DNA of 64,000 bases from Platycnemis pennipes (GCA_933228895.1 OW121856.1:107545027-107609026); one strand, 5' to 3'. Shown: positions 1 to 11,307, numbered from the stretch's first letter. The notes: a model not told the origin generated them from the sequence alone. A program made the numbers and translations.

Positions 1-147
1 GTACTAACCAAATGCCACGAAATGAGGGGGACCCGGGGGCTTGCGAAGAACTTGAAGGAAGTTCGTGACACCTCAACCATCGTTGAGCAGATGGTGCAGC
101 AACGCATGGCCAACCGGGCCAAGGAAGCTGAGATATCAGCCTCTCAG
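1..147 (+). CDS. Possible internal exon of an unrecognised gene
   Basis: Frame 1 is open across all 49 codons. It is rich in charged residues (it reads ...RGLAKNLKEVRDTST...) and ends at CAG followed by GTATCC, a usable 5' splice site. A later segment at about 316-394 could be the terminal exon: two acceptor choices give short open stretches ending in a stop near 370 or 394. I do not recognise the protein. The region looks helical and has no signal peptide or membrane segment. The start lies outside the window. It could equally be part of a mobile element, because the next 16 kb is mostly such DNA. Confidence 0.3.
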
Positions 148-394
148 GTATCCAACCCAATCCAGTGAGTTAACTGTATTTTACTTTCCTCTTGTTCAAG
201 AATAAATATTTATGGATTGGCCGAGCCTAGTCTTTCCTGTACTTCAAAAATTATTTTTTTCCTAAATCACGTCTTACATTTGTGCCCTCTTTCTGGTACA
301 TAATCGAATTCACTGATACTGTGGAGGGTTGGCAAAACGAGGCCGCCGCGACATCCGGGCAGCAGAGGCGATGATTTATGAGCTTTGCCAGCAG

Positions 395-898
395 TAGGTT
401 TCTTATATTTTACTATTTCTTTTTCGGGGAGAAATGCTCACGCTTGCCTATCCTACCTTTCTTTCTCTTCGGAAGGATATTTTTGGTGTAGATCTTGTAT
501 TAATTCCACCCTCATTTTTGGGTTGCAGGAACGAGAGGAATACATTTGGTGTTATAAGTGAGGCATTACAAGTGTTGTAAGATAAATAAAACATGTAAAT
601 TGACAGCAGAACTTGAGTTTCTATGGTCTGTCCAATAACGTTGATTATAGATACGCCCCCACCCGTAACCACCGAGAGAGAAGGCCTGCGCAAAGCATGA
701 GGTTTACGGAGTGACGTCATTGCGAGTGGTGTAACAATATTCCCTAGAGCCATAGAATTGCTAGAGCCGATTGTTGTTGACTGTCGATTGAAACTGGTAA
801 ACACAATGTCGCATTTGAAACGATGGTTTTTGCAGTCTTTGTGCGCGCTTGTGAAGTTTTTATTCGCTGTATTGGTGAATATTTAGTGGTGTTGTGTC
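395..898. other. Gene-free spacer upstream of the THAP exon
   Basis: No coding region, RNA gene or repeat is recognised here. The sequence just before the ATG at 899 would be the 5' leader or promoter of the THAP gene remnant. I see no clear TATA box or initiator that would fix a start. Confidence 0.4.
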
Positions 899-1046
899 AT
901 GCCTGCCTCCTATTGTGTTCCACGGTGCCGCGGAAATTACATGAACGGGCCTAAAGTGTCCGTTTTTAACTTTCCAACGGAAGAGGACCTCCGAGCAAAA
1001 ACGTGCCATCGAAAGGGAGAAATTTGAATCCTCCAAGAGCAGCAAG
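899..1046 (+). pseudogene. THAP zinc-finger domain, exon 1 (frameshifted)
   Basis: From ATG 899 the frame reads MPASYCVPRCRGNY, then GPKVSVFNFP. This is the start of a THAP DNA-binding domain, with the first zinc pair as C-x3-C. After DLRAK the frame is lost and stops at 1027. The expected continuation (RAI-REKFESSKSSK) is present in another frame and ends at AAG before GTTTGT, a donor that joins in phase to the exon at 4205. The break falls where the family has its invariant tryptophan, so a few bases that include this codon appear to be missing. THAP domains bind DNA in transcription factors and in P-element-type transposases. This copy cannot make an intact domain unless the shift is a sequencing error. 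Confidence 0.8.
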
Positions 1047-1947
1047 GTTTGTGCTTGTGTTATTATCCCCTCTAACGTATTATCATTTAAGTTGTTATTC
1101 CTATTTTTTGCATTTGTAACTAGAAATTGGCCTATTTCATCTGAAAAATCGAGGCGTATTTGTAGCAATACTTGAGATCATAAGTGTTGTTGCCGATTAA
1201 TCTCTCCTGTTCACTCTCTGCCGTACCGTACCGTTTCAACCGTAATTTGCTGCAGTCAAAAGTATGACTAGGTTTATACGCGGTGGGATATTAAAGCCAT
1301 GGCAAGCAAATTAATGTAGTAAGAAGGGCCTAGAAGACATGTATATACTCACTAAGATTATACAATCAATGGCTTCCATTGTCATTTTCAAATTTTCCGA
1401 ATATTTTTCTCCCCGAAGAAGCAAATACTATCATAACGCAAACTCAAAGCCGATTTGTTTAGAAATGACGTTAGATATACGTTAAGAACCTCAGCACAAT
1501 TATGCTAGGTTTGATCAGATAAACAAGATTAGAGAGAGATTGTCGTACCGATGGATTCTGTGATGTATTTGCCAGTATTTTCGATGCTCTTTTTTGAATA
1601 AACGGAACTGGCACGCCACCTTTCCCAACCTTCCCTCTCCCGACTGCTACCTGAGTCCCATGCGACTCGTATCCCTACACTACAGATTCAAAATGTAATT
1701 TTTCCCAGTTATATTAGAGAACACAATAGGTAGCATAGCAAAGGATAGGTACATAGGTAAAAACTTGTTGGAGTAGTCTGTAGTGCATGAAGAATGTTTT
1801 AAAATTACTAACCTGTGCTCGCTGGGAAAATTAAGATAAATATATTTACAGCTACATTTCTAGCAAGTAATCACTCCACCATCTAGTTGCACGTGGATCT
1901 TATGTTAACCTAGCATTTTTCAATGTAATGGTATCATTGTAGCACTT

Positions 1948-2636
1948 ACAAGGGGAGTGTCCGAGTTCCGGGTCTAGGATTTTGACGAAATTTGCCAGGC
2001 AGGTAGTCCTTGATGAGTTATTTACGAATCACCCCCCATATAGGGTTATATATCCAGAAACTTCGTCAAAAAACGAGTTTGAAATATTTGATAGCAAATA
2101 TAAAGCCAATAATTAGCCATGTTTAGTCAGTGCAGTTTGGGTTAGGGGTAAAGTACTCGCTTCACAATGGCGACGTCCCAAGTTCGAGACTATTCGTGTC
2201 CATCTTTTTTTTCATCGCAATTTCGTCGTACGACTTTCCCTGGTTTTACATATTTTTAATCTGTTTACCCGGGATGCATTTTAACTATTTTACGTAATAA
2301 TTACGTAATTTGCTAAAATTACGTAATTAGTACGTAAAATAGTTAATTACGTTATTTACCTAAATCACGTAATTAGTACGTGGCGGAATTACTTCCGCAC
2401 GCCCTTTCGTTTTTTGTGTATGAAATTAACGGAAGAGCATGAAGTGTGATCGTGATTTTGAATTACCGTATCTTTGGCCACGCAGTCCCGACGCACGTAC
2501 AACACTTGTTCTAATTCGCCTGGTGCCGTGATTTTCCAGCGCTGTGCTTTTTTGGAAGAACTAATCGCAAGAGAAAAAAAGAACTTAAGCTCTGTAATCA
2601 TATAATTGTAAGTATCTACCGAAATGTTCGGGTGAT
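1948..2636 (+). repeat. Left inverted arm of foldback element
   Basis: This arm pairs with 2762-3450. A 70-codon ORF on the - strand (2389-2601) matches, residue by residue with a few changes, the + strand ORF at 2797-3009 in the other arm. Both start MIT and end KKRKGVRK. A peptide kept open in both arms could reflect selection, or simply the recent common origin of the arms. Confidence 0.85.
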
Positions 2637-2761
2637 CGGGCGAAATATTCGGGTGGGAGAGAGTTTCGAATCAAGGACGTCGCTTGGAAATTGATAAAAA
2701 CCAGCGGTAACAATTAATTTTGAAGAATTAATGTATTGCACCTTTTCAGGAGCATGTTAGA

Positions 2762-3450
2762 ATCACCCGAACATTTCGGTAGATACGTACAATTATATGA
2801 TTACAAAACCTAAATTCTTTTTTTCTCTTGCGATTAGTTTTTCCAAAAAAGTACAGCGCTGGACAATAACGGCACCAGGCAAATTAGAACAAATGTTGTA
2901 CGTGCGTGGGGACTGCGTGGCCAAAGATACGGAAATTCAAAATCACGATCACACTTCATGCTCTTCCCTTAATTTCATACACAAAAAACGAAAGGGCGTG
3001 CGGAAGTAATTCCGCCACGTACTAATTACGTGATTTAGGTAAATAACGTAATTAACTATTTTACGTACTAATTACGTAATTTTAGCAAATTACGTAATTA
3101 TTACGTAAAATAGTTAAAATGCATCCCGGGTAAACAGATTAAAAATATGTAAAACCAGGGAAAGTCGTACGACGAAATTGCGATGAAAAAAAAAATGGAC
3201 ACGAATAGTCTCGAACTTGCGACGTCGCCAATGTGAAGCGAGTACTTTACCCCTAACCCAAACTACACTGACTAAACATGGCTAATTATTGGCTTTATAT
3301 TTGCTATCAAATATTTCAAACTCGTTTTTTGACGAAGTTTCTGGATATATAACCCTATATGGGGGGTGATTCGTAAATAACTCATCAAGGACTACCTGCC
3401 TGGCAAATTTCGTCAAAATCCTAGACCCGGAACTCGGACACTCCCCTTGT
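2762..3450 (-). repeat. Right inverted arm of foldback element
   Basis: This is the mirror copy of 1948-2636. It ends CTCCCCTTGT and is followed at once by TTAGTAG (counting the last T). Differences from the left arm are scattered single bases and small A-tract length changes, which suggests the arms diverged little after insertion or have been converted. Confidence 0.85.
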
Positions 3451-3469
3451 TAGTAGCATGTAAGTAGCG

Positions 3470-3555
3470 CACGTTTGGTGAGCTTCGCCCTCTGCCCACA
3501 CACCCTCGCGGTGGCTCGCAGGGTATTACGTAGCTGTAGATTAGATCGGATGTAG
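3470..3555. repeat. Dispersed repeat, copy 1 of 3
   Basis: The core CACACCCTCGCGGTGGCT and a following GCAGGGTAT recur at 16660-16745 and, degraded, at 17270-17345. Each core is followed by GTAG or GTGT words. The family is unknown; it may be the 3' end of a retroelement. Confidence 0.55.
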
Positions 3556-4204
3556 GCATTCCATTTTAGATGAACAGACTGATTATGAAGTAATTTCCCA
3601 TGGAAAATAAAATACGCGTAGCTCACCTGCGCTTGCTTAAATTTTGAGTGGGATTGAGGGTAACTCTTTGTAAATATACTTGCTCACAAAAATACTTGTA
3701 CTCTAATGCATTCAACAGTTTATTTATAATTATGAAATGGTGAAATAAAATAAATCTTTCTGCTGAAGACTGCCCACCCAGAAAGATTAGTTGACTCATG
3801 ATCTCACGTGGGTAAAACATTCGCGAAATAATTCTTCGAGCAAATCGTAAATTGGGATTTGTTAAAAGGGTACTAGGCTAGTGCGAATCGACGACGTTGC
3901 GATGTCACACACCTTTTAGATGGCTTGCGGACAATTATCTCCATTTTGATGTAGATAATTTTTAGCAGGAAACCATTGTAAACTATGTGGACTGCGTAAA
4001 TATTATGACCAATAGTTGGAAGGAAACCATCTCTAGACTTTGAAGACTAGCCAAACTATTCCACCCAGTTCTGATATCAGTTTGAATTCAATTCACTGAA
4101 TTGAATTAAGAGAATTATTCATTTTCACGTATCATAAACAGGGGGAATAATAGATAAACGTATTGGTATTCTGTATTAATATTACTGAAACTTTCCACTT
4201 AAAG

Positions 4205-4394
4205 GTTTGTGAAGATCGTTTTGACCCACATGATGTCTTGCGAGTTGTGGAGGAATACGACGAGGAGACAAGAAAAATATTGTGCGCTCCACTGAAATGG
4301 CCAAGGCTGAGACCAGGAATTGTCCCATCCCAGTTCCCGAACTGCCCAAAGTATGCCATTGTAGACATAGCGTCGTACTCCAATGAAAAGCTAG
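4205..4394 (+). pseudogene. THAP zinc-finger domain, exon 2
   Basis: The exon opens VCEDRF and continues with APLKWPRLRPGIVPSQFP, the typical C-terminal half of a THAP domain including the family's A/G-V-P-x-x-F-P motif. The family's second zinc pair is C-x2-H (as in VCERHF). Here the histidine position is arginine, so zinc binding is probably lost. The exon is 190 bases and ends CTAG/GTATGT with one base carried over. It joins in phase to 899-1046. No further exon is found downstream with confidence. Confidence 0.75.
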
Positions 4395-5600
4395 GTATGT
4401 CCTACATTATCTCTGGAAAATCCCTGTCCAGACGGACAACTTGGATCAATAGATACAGCTAAAATTCGATTATGGGCATCTACTAATAAGTTTTAAATAA
4501 TTATTGCAAAAAAGAATGAATTGGTGGCTGAGGAAAAGACAGTGACGGCAAGATGTTTGAAATTAAAAAAAAATATGCATATTCTTGTCACATATTTGTT
4601 GTAATAAAACTATTCGCATTAAAATGTTTAGAGTATCTCTTTTTTATTAACCCAGACCTTAAATATCTTAAGTGGGCACATGATATCTGCTTGGCTGTTG
4701 GCTGAGATGTGCTTAAAACACAGAAGGTGATGTGAACTTGAATATTTTGTTCCTTTTGACAAAAAGTATTTCTGTTTTGGATTTTGTAAGTTTCTCAACC
4801 AAAATCAGATAAGCATTGTATGGAACAATATTTTTCTCATGCCTTTCATATTTCCGGAACTATCTGCTTAACTCAAAGTTTTGGATTTTATGTCTCTTTA
4901 GCTCTTTGTAAACTCTTTTGCAGTACTATCTTCAAAAGCCTCCAATTGCTGATTTTATTGTGAAGACTAATTATTCCCAGTTATTAGATCGTGCAGCAAG
5001 TATCGATCGATTTTGCATTTCCCATAATTTATGTGGTACAACGTTGGTATTTTCGTTTATCCTAGAACCGATTCTCCGCTGGCTTTAACTTTAAGAGGCA
5101 ATAAACCTACGGATTTCAAAGATAGACCTTTATCAATATCAGTATTAATGGCTAAAATTACCGATCAGTCATATGATTTGTTTGGAGATGTGTATAAGTA
5201 AAGTGTACGTGCTGACAGAGCCGGATGGAATTTTCCCTCAGTGATTAGTGCAGAACGTACGACCATGTAGTGCCACTCGGGATGTCGTCCCGACTCATCG
5301 CGCCGGCCTTTACCTCTCGGTGGTTACGCCCCACCTAAAGAGCGTACGTTCCTCAGGAGAGTGCTTTGCTCACTTTGCACATACTGACATGATGCCGCGC
5401 TAACCTCGCCCGCACGCTCTGCATAGGGTGAGAAGAGAGTATAAGAATATGGTGTAGGCCCGCTCAGCGGACGTTATTTCACCTCGCCTCCTCGATCAGC
5501 CTCGAGAGAGGGTGAGACCAGAGTGTGCTTGTTTCAATTTACTCTTTTCGCGCGACCTCCAGAATGAGTATTAACTTCAACTACACTTTGTTATGCACAC
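4395..5600. other. Spacer without recognised genes
   Basis: The first 800 bases are AT-rich. A more GC-rich block at about 5210-5560 has no long ORF and no similarity that I recognise. It lies at the 3' end of the LINE that follows on the - strand and could be part of that element's tail or an older insertion. Confidence 0.35.
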
Positions 5601-5639
5601 ATGCAGGAGAGTGGGGCGAGCGTGAGATTACCCTGCCCA

Positions 5640-6990
5640 CGTTCACCAGGGAATACGCACGGGTTCTTAGTGTATATGTCTAACGTCGCCTGTGAACAAA
5701 TCGGTTTCGAATTTACTTAAAAGGTTTAACCTAAATTTTAACCTGCCTTCTGATAGTAATTCCCATCCTAGATCTTCTATTAAACTCGTAACACGCATAC
5801 AATTATCATAACGGCCTCTAACAAATCTAGCACACGCTCTAATTCCTTTATCATACCTTCCTCGTACGGATCCCATGTACTAGCGGCATATTCTAAATGA
5901 GGCCTGACAAGTGTAAAATAGCTTCTTTCTCGCACTCTCTCATCGCAATTGCACAGAACCCTTTTTACTAATCCTAATCTACGGTTTGCTACATTAGTTA
6001 TTTCCCCGATGTGTTTCCCCAATGACATGTCTTCAGTGATGGTGACGCCTGAGTATTAAATACATTCTACGTTAGATTATATTTTCTTTTCTTTGATGCA
6101 ATAATTATTCCGGGGAAAGCTATTCCTTTTCCAAAAGTTCATTATCGCGCATTTCTTCAAATTTAATTCTAGCTGCCAACTAACACACCAATCATCGATC
6201 GCATCTAAATCCTTAGCTAAAGACTGAATGTCCTCTTCATTTCTAATTTCCATATACACTACTGCATAATCTGCAAAAAGACGGAGCTTGCTATTTTTAA
6301 CTACTGTATTCAGGTCATTTACGCAGAGAAGAAATAAAATTGGGTGTATCACGCTTCCCTGGGGAACACCCGGTTTAACTTTTACTTCGCCTGACCAGAC
6401 ACCATCTAATACCAACCTTTGAACACGTTCATGTAAGAAGTCTCCTATCCAGCCTACTATATTACTGTCTATCCCGTATGATGCAAACTTCGAGATTAAT
6501 TTACAGTGGGGAACCTTGTCAAAAGCTTTTCTAAAGTCAAGAAACGCAGCGTCTACCTGTACGTTACCTTCTCCGGAAACGAAAATATCATGAACAAAAA
6601 GACCTAATTGAGTTTCGCAAGACCGTCCCTTTCTGAACCCATGTTGGTTTGTCATCAATAAATCCTGGCTGTCGAGGTGTCCATTATTGATTTAACCATT
6701 CTATGCTCTATAATTTTGCATGATAGTGACGTTAATGATATTGGTCTATGATTACATGACTGTTCCCTATCGCCGCTTTTAAAAATTGGGGCCTCGTTTG
6801 CTATCTTCCAGTCTTTGGGAACCTCGTGTTCATCGAGGGATTTGCTAATTATTACTTAAAGATACGGAGCCATTTCGAGAGCTAATGCTTTGTATACACG
6901 AGCTGGAATTTCATCAGGACCTGAGGACTCATTCGGGCTAATGTTTCTTAGTTGTCTAGTCGAAACGTAAGTAGTACAGGAAGAACTATT
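5640..6990 (-). mobile_element. CR1/jockey-like LINE, 5'-truncated
   Basis: Reading the - strand from 6990 down gives GPDEIPARVYKALAL, then the reverse transcriptase core, then the C-terminal block common in CR1/jockey elements (a RARFVRGRYDN-like motif at about 5830-5800). The upstream endonuclease is absent. Frames change several times, so the copy is dead. No poly-A tail is obvious at the 5640 side, and the outer limits are approximate. Confidence 0.8.
6077..6658 (-). pseudogene. Reverse transcriptase core of LINE
   Basis: This is the longest open piece of the LINE. It has QHGFRKGRSCETQ, LDFRKAFDKVPH (motif A with its aspartate), GVPQGSVI-PILFLL (motif B) and LRLFADYAVVY (motif C). Motif C should read F/Y-A-D-D; here the second catalytic aspartate is tyrosine, so the enzyme would be inactive even if translated. 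The family copies element RNA at a nicked genomic target. The upstream and downstream coding continues in other frames at 6660-6940 and 6028-5670. Confidence 0.85.
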
Positions 6991-7735
6991 CTGTGAACGA
7001 AAAGAAAGTTATCTGTTTCATTCAGAAAATCCGCTTCGAAAAACGCCTGAAAAACACCAAATCCAACCGCTTCTACAGGTTACGCCGGAAACCATTAACA
7101 TACAACAAAAATATAATAATAATTACATTTATTTACCTGAAGTCCAATACAAATGAATCATACAAAATTTACACAACAGCAAATAAACACACAATCAATG
7201 GCACTTTCTCAGCGTTTTCAGTGACACTGTCAATGGGTCACCAACATTTTAAACGAAAAGAAAACAGAGTTCACTGATATCACATTATTTTTTTGCCAAG
7301 TACGTTTAATCGCTCGGCATAAATATTGCAAACCAAACAAAATGGCACCCCACTTGGCATTAATTAAATGAAAAGGGTCAAAATACCCCACCAAAATACG
7401 TTATCTGCTTGCAGTAATGTAACGCACGTTGAAACTTCAAGGTCTCATGGCGAAATATATAAATCATACCTATTATATTTTACTTTTGGTAGGTTATTTC
7501 AGGTTTAAAATTAGGTTTACTGTGTCCGTCATTAGGACTTTATTATCGTGTCTACAATTAGTCTATCCTTGGTCTACATCCAAATTCAATCAGTGAAGTT
7601 ATCCGTAGACGCTAGACCAAATTTAGACGTCTACAATTTTAAATGCTCTCGGGGTGCCGATGCGGCGACCATTGAAGGCTCTAGCAGACTCTTCGGTCCT
7701 CTCCGAATGGTTTGTTTAGAGTAAGAAGTCGAGAA
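6991..7735. other. Spacer between two LINE relics
   Basis: This AT-rich stretch has no recognised gene. At 7550-7660 the words GTCTACAATT, GTCTAC and TAGAC recur in both directions, which may be the ends of a short degraded inverted-repeat element. I cannot define its limits. Confidence 0.3.
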
Positions 7736-7739
7736 ACGA

Positions 7740-9524
7740 TTCGTTGTAAGAAACAAATCATAGCAATTTTGAAGGTCTACCATGCATACAAGGAACGGAG
7801 CGAAAGATGCAATGCCATGAGAGACAAGAATGGAGAACTTTTGATTGAAAATGAAGACAAAGTGAAGAGATGGAAAGAATGTCTGGAAGAGTTATACAAC
7901 GGAAACAATCTCAGCACGAAAGTGATTGAAGAGGAAAGCGAAGTGGAAAAGGTTGATATGGGAGCATCAATATTAAGATCGGAATTCGACGCTGCAGTAA
8001 GGGACCTTCGGATGAATAAGGCTTCTTGAATTGATGATATCCCTGCGGAACTAATTAAAAATGCAGGAGAAAAGACATTAACCCATCTCTACAAAACCAT
8101 CTGCGATATGTACTCAAAAGGAGAAATCCCCAGGGACATCCAGAGAAACATCATAATTCCGTTTCCCAAAAAGAAGAGAGCGGAGAAATGCGAAAATATT
8201 ATGACAATAAGACTGACGACACATGCATCGAAGATATTGACAAGGATAATCACAGAAGAATAGAACGAAAACCAGAGGAGTTTCTGGATGTAGATCGGAT
8301 TCAGGAAAAGTAAGGGCACAAGAGAAGCAATATTGACCCTTAGGCTGCCTATAGAGAAGAGAATGGGGAAGAACAGACCGACCTTCATTGCATTTGTGGA
8401 TTTAGAGAAGGCTTTTGACAACGTGGATTGGAATTTAATGCTTGGAATTCTGAAAGGAATTGGAGTGCAGTACAATGACCGAAGAATTATCTACAGATTG
8501 TATAAAAACCAAGTAGCTGTGATAAAATCTGGACCCAGCTGTGAAGAAGCAAGAATAAGGAAAGGAGTGAGACAAGGCTGTGCACTGCCACCCGTATTTT
8601 TTAATGTTTATATCGAGAGAGCTATCAATGGAGTCAAGGAAAAGTGTTCTGGAGTGAACATCCATGAAGAAACAATCAGCATGTTACGTTTCGCTGATGA
8701 CATAGCTCTCATAGCAGAGACAGAAAAGGATCAGAATAAGATGCTAGCAACCATGGAAAGGATAATGACCAGACATCAGCTGAAGATCAATAAGAAGAAG
8801 ACTAAGATATTGCTGTGCAGCAAGAAAGAAGAGGCCAAAACCAACGTTAAACTAGGAAAACAGAAATTGGAAGAGGTGAAAGAGTTCTGTTACCTGGGAA
8901 GCAGAGTAACCAACGATGGACGAAGCAAGAAAGAAATAGTCAGTAGAATAGTCCACGCAAAAAGGGCATTCTATCAAAAGAAGTATCTACTTACAGCTGG
9001 AAATACAAGCATAGAAGTAAGGAAGCGATTCATCAGAACGTATATCTGGAGCATGTTTCTTTACGGCAGTGAGGCATGGACGATGACAGCAGCGGAGAAG
9101 AAAAGGGTAGAAGCATTTGAAATGTGGTGCTACAGAAGAATGCTGAAGATTAAATGGATCGACCGAGTAAGTAACGAGGAAGTGCTAAGAAGAGTGGGAG
9201 AAAAGAGAAGTCTGCTGACAACTCTAAAAAGAAGAAGGGACAACTTAATCGGCCATATCTCAACGCACGATGCCCTGGTGAAGACAATCGACGAAGGGAA
9301 AGTGAACGGGAGGAATGGAAATGGCAGGCCTCGTATGAGATACGTAGACAAGGAGGCTACATGAGGAGGAGGCTAATATAAGATTCGTGCACATAGAACA
9401 GGTCGTAAAGGACTTGAAAGAGAGGAACTACGTTGATATGAAGAGGTTGGCCGATAGAAGAATCGATTGGAGGGTTGCGTCAAACCAATCCTAGGATTGT
9501 TGACCGATGATGATGGTGAAGGTA
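7740..9524 (+). mobile_element. RTE-like LINE, 5'-truncated
   Basis: Reverse transcriptase coding runs to about 9364 and is followed by a short 3' region that ends GATGATGATGG. RTE-type elements characteristically end in short tandem repeats rather than poly-A. The 5' endonuclease half is missing. Several stops and frame changes lie between 8027 and 8335. The 3' end abuts the hAT transposase relic at 9525, so the LINE probably inserted into that relic. A second copy of the same family lies at about 26620-28100 on the - strand. Confidence 0.8.
8333..9364 (+). pseudogene. RTE-like reverse transcriptase, main open segment
   Basis: This 343-codon segment carries AFVDLEKAFDNVDW (motif A), KGVRQGCALPPVFFNVY (motif B) and MLRFADDIALIA (motif C with both aspartates intact). 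It is followed by a thumb-like region and the C-terminal ETW/ARRM block seen as SEAWTMT, RRMLKIKW and GNGRPRMRYVD. The start at 8333 is only the first in-frame codon after a stop; homology continues upstream through 7770-8330 in other frames. The catalytic core looks sound, but the protein lacks its endonuclease and N-terminal fingers. Confidence 0.85.
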
Positions 9525-10488
9525 CTTATAGTAGATTTTAGGTATTTATTGATCAGTTTTAGCTTCGAAAACCTCCTCTCTCAGGTGACAACACTAACAG
9601 CAAATGTGAGGAAAAACCGCTGCAATGTATTTGGAACCAAGTTCCCAAGGTTATACTTTTGAATAAAGTGCAGAAGTTCAAGGGGGCCTTCTTTCCTCAT
9701 ATTTATTTCTTCTTCAATGTCAGCAACATCAATAAATGCTGATGCCTTCTTTTCTCAATAAGGAGATCAATGTCGTCGTGATCTATTTGACACATATATT
9801 TATCATCTAAAAGATTCAACGGGGTGAGGAAGACATACTTCTCAGCAAGTGCATGAAGCCGTTGAAATCACTCTGTCCAGCGAAGAAAACATTTCCGTCC
9901 TTGGTTCTATGTCGCATGGAAATTCAGCGTCCTGTGATCCTTCAAAAAACATTTGTTTCTTCCTGTTTGGTCGAGGCTCCATCGCTATCCCCATCAATAT
10001 TTCTTTCGCTTAAGTAACGTCATTACTTGTCCCAGTTCTCAGCTAGAAATATTTTTAATGCCCTGTCACATTTTTGTATGTACAGTCCTTTGGTGTGCAG
10101 ATAAGTCTGTGTGTCGTTATTTATAGAAGGGCGGGTTCCCACAGGCCAAGAAAGCACATGTGCTTGCAAACATGGACATGAACGCAACGCTCCAAGTGGA
10201 TCACCAGCATCTGCCCTACTTTTTTTTTTAGTAGTGGCTGTATTTTCTTCTTCACTAGTTAACAATTCTAGGGCACTCATGATCTTTGAGAAGTTGTCCT
10301 TACAACGCTTACAGCTTCTCCCCTCGCACTCCGCCGAGTTACTATTGGGCGCTTGACTTCGACCAATGACTGAAGTTAGAACTTCCCAGCGATGCGTTGA
10401 TGAAGAAGAAAAAATGCAAATAAACGTTCCACGCGTCCAAAAAATGTAACAGAATACACAGCAACAGAATCTGCGCGAACACCCGCCA

Positions 10489-11015
10489 AATGGGGGCGTT
10501 TACTCGGAACCGTAATCGCAATTTTATACACTATATCGTTAGATGGAAACAAAAAAGAAATTTAGTGAAAAAATTAATCATCTAACCACAACCATTCACT
10601 CATAAATCAAAAATTAAAATAAGCAAAAGGTGACGCCCACCGAAAATGCTGCTGTGATAACACTGACGTCATATTCCTCCTGTCCCGTACTTTTTAGGGG
10701 AAGGGAGTGGAGGGGGGTTTTCGGAAGGTCTGCTCGCACAGATGCTGTCGCAACTGCTCCTATTGGAAGATTCAGCTGTGTCTCCCCCATTGCGATAAGG
10801 CGAAGTAGCTTCGCGGGCTCAGTTGTGATTGGACAAAGTCGACATGCGTCAGAGGTTGCACCACGCCCACTTTTCCAAAAGGGTTAAAAACATCAGTTTT
10901 TCGCCGCTTATAACTCGAGAAATAATTAACGGATCAAAAAACGGAAAAACATGGGTCTTTTTATTTTACAAATTCTATCAGATTTGGCAATAAAAAAATA
11001 GGTCACGACCCCATT
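10489..11015. mobile_element. 527-base inverted-repeat element, copy 1
   Basis: This stretch is collinear with 30887-31411 over its whole length. The ends are imperfect inverted repeats: AATGGGGGCGTTTACTC at the left, CGACCCCATT at the right. It contains promoter-like words in order: ATTGGA/CCAAT-type motifs, then GGGTTAAAAACATCAG where the second copy has GGGATAAAAACATCAG. It lies inside the hAT transposase relic, so it came later. No ORF is shared by the two copies. It is probably a non-autonomous DNA element; a solo LTR is less likely given the inverted ends. Confidence 0.75.
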
Positions 11016-11271
11016 CAGCGAGTGATTTGTATGTATGTACCTACAAGCAACAAATTCTGCTTTTTGATTAATTTCCTTGATGCGTTTCTGAACACCAGTA
11101 TGAAGACCAGCCATCAAAGCAGCGTTATTCGTCTTTCTCTAATTTTCTCAAAATCATCACTGAAATTTCTCGACAGTTTTACCCTTTGTTTCAATGAAAT
11201 TGACCAATGATTCCACACCCTTCACTTCATCTCCATCGGTCATAATTATGAGTTATGTCACAATTTCCAAT

Positions 11272-11307
11272 CAAGTTTTACGCCATGTTAACATGGTGTA
11301 AAACTTG
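11272..11307. repeat. 36-base palindrome
   Basis: Two 18-base halves meet without a loop (CAAGTTTTAC... / ...GTAAAACTTG) with one mismatch. It lies within the hAT transposase relic, where homology continues on both sides, so it is probably a local inversion-duplication rather than a regulatory site. Confidence 0.7.

Larger units (their letters stand above)
1948..3450. mobile_element. Foldback element with 689-base inverted arms
   Basis: The left arm 1948-2636 is an inverted copy of 2762-3450. The arms are equal in length, differ only at scattered bases, and enclose a 125-base loop. The ends read ACAAGGGGAG and CTCCCCTTGT. Taking CAAGGGG as the terminus, the flanks are TTA on both sides, a possible 3-base target duplication. 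The arms contain a block of repeated ACGTAATTA motifs (2290-2390, mirrored at 3015-3115), a tRNA-like stretch (2150-2210, mirrored) and facing 70-codon ORFs. No transposase is present, so the element is non-autonomous. The superfamily is unresolved: the 3-base TTA would suit PIF/Harbinger, but the terminal bases are not typical of it. Confidence 0.9.
1047..4204 (+). other. Intron of the THAP gene remnant
   Basis: The donor is AAG/GTTTGT and the acceptor is CTTAAAG/GTTTGT. The THAP reading passes from ...SSK directly to VCED..., so the phases match. The intron is 3.16 kb, and almost half of it is the foldback element at 1948-3450. The remaining parts, 1047-1947 and 3556-4204, are AT-rich with nothing else recognised. 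Confidence 0.65.

Noticed and set aside
2389..3009. Two independent small genes facing each other
   Set aside because: They are the same sequence in the two inverted arms of one foldback element.
4132..4383. 83-codon - strand ORF
   Set aside because: It lies opposite the THAP exon 2, whose + frame has clear family motifs.
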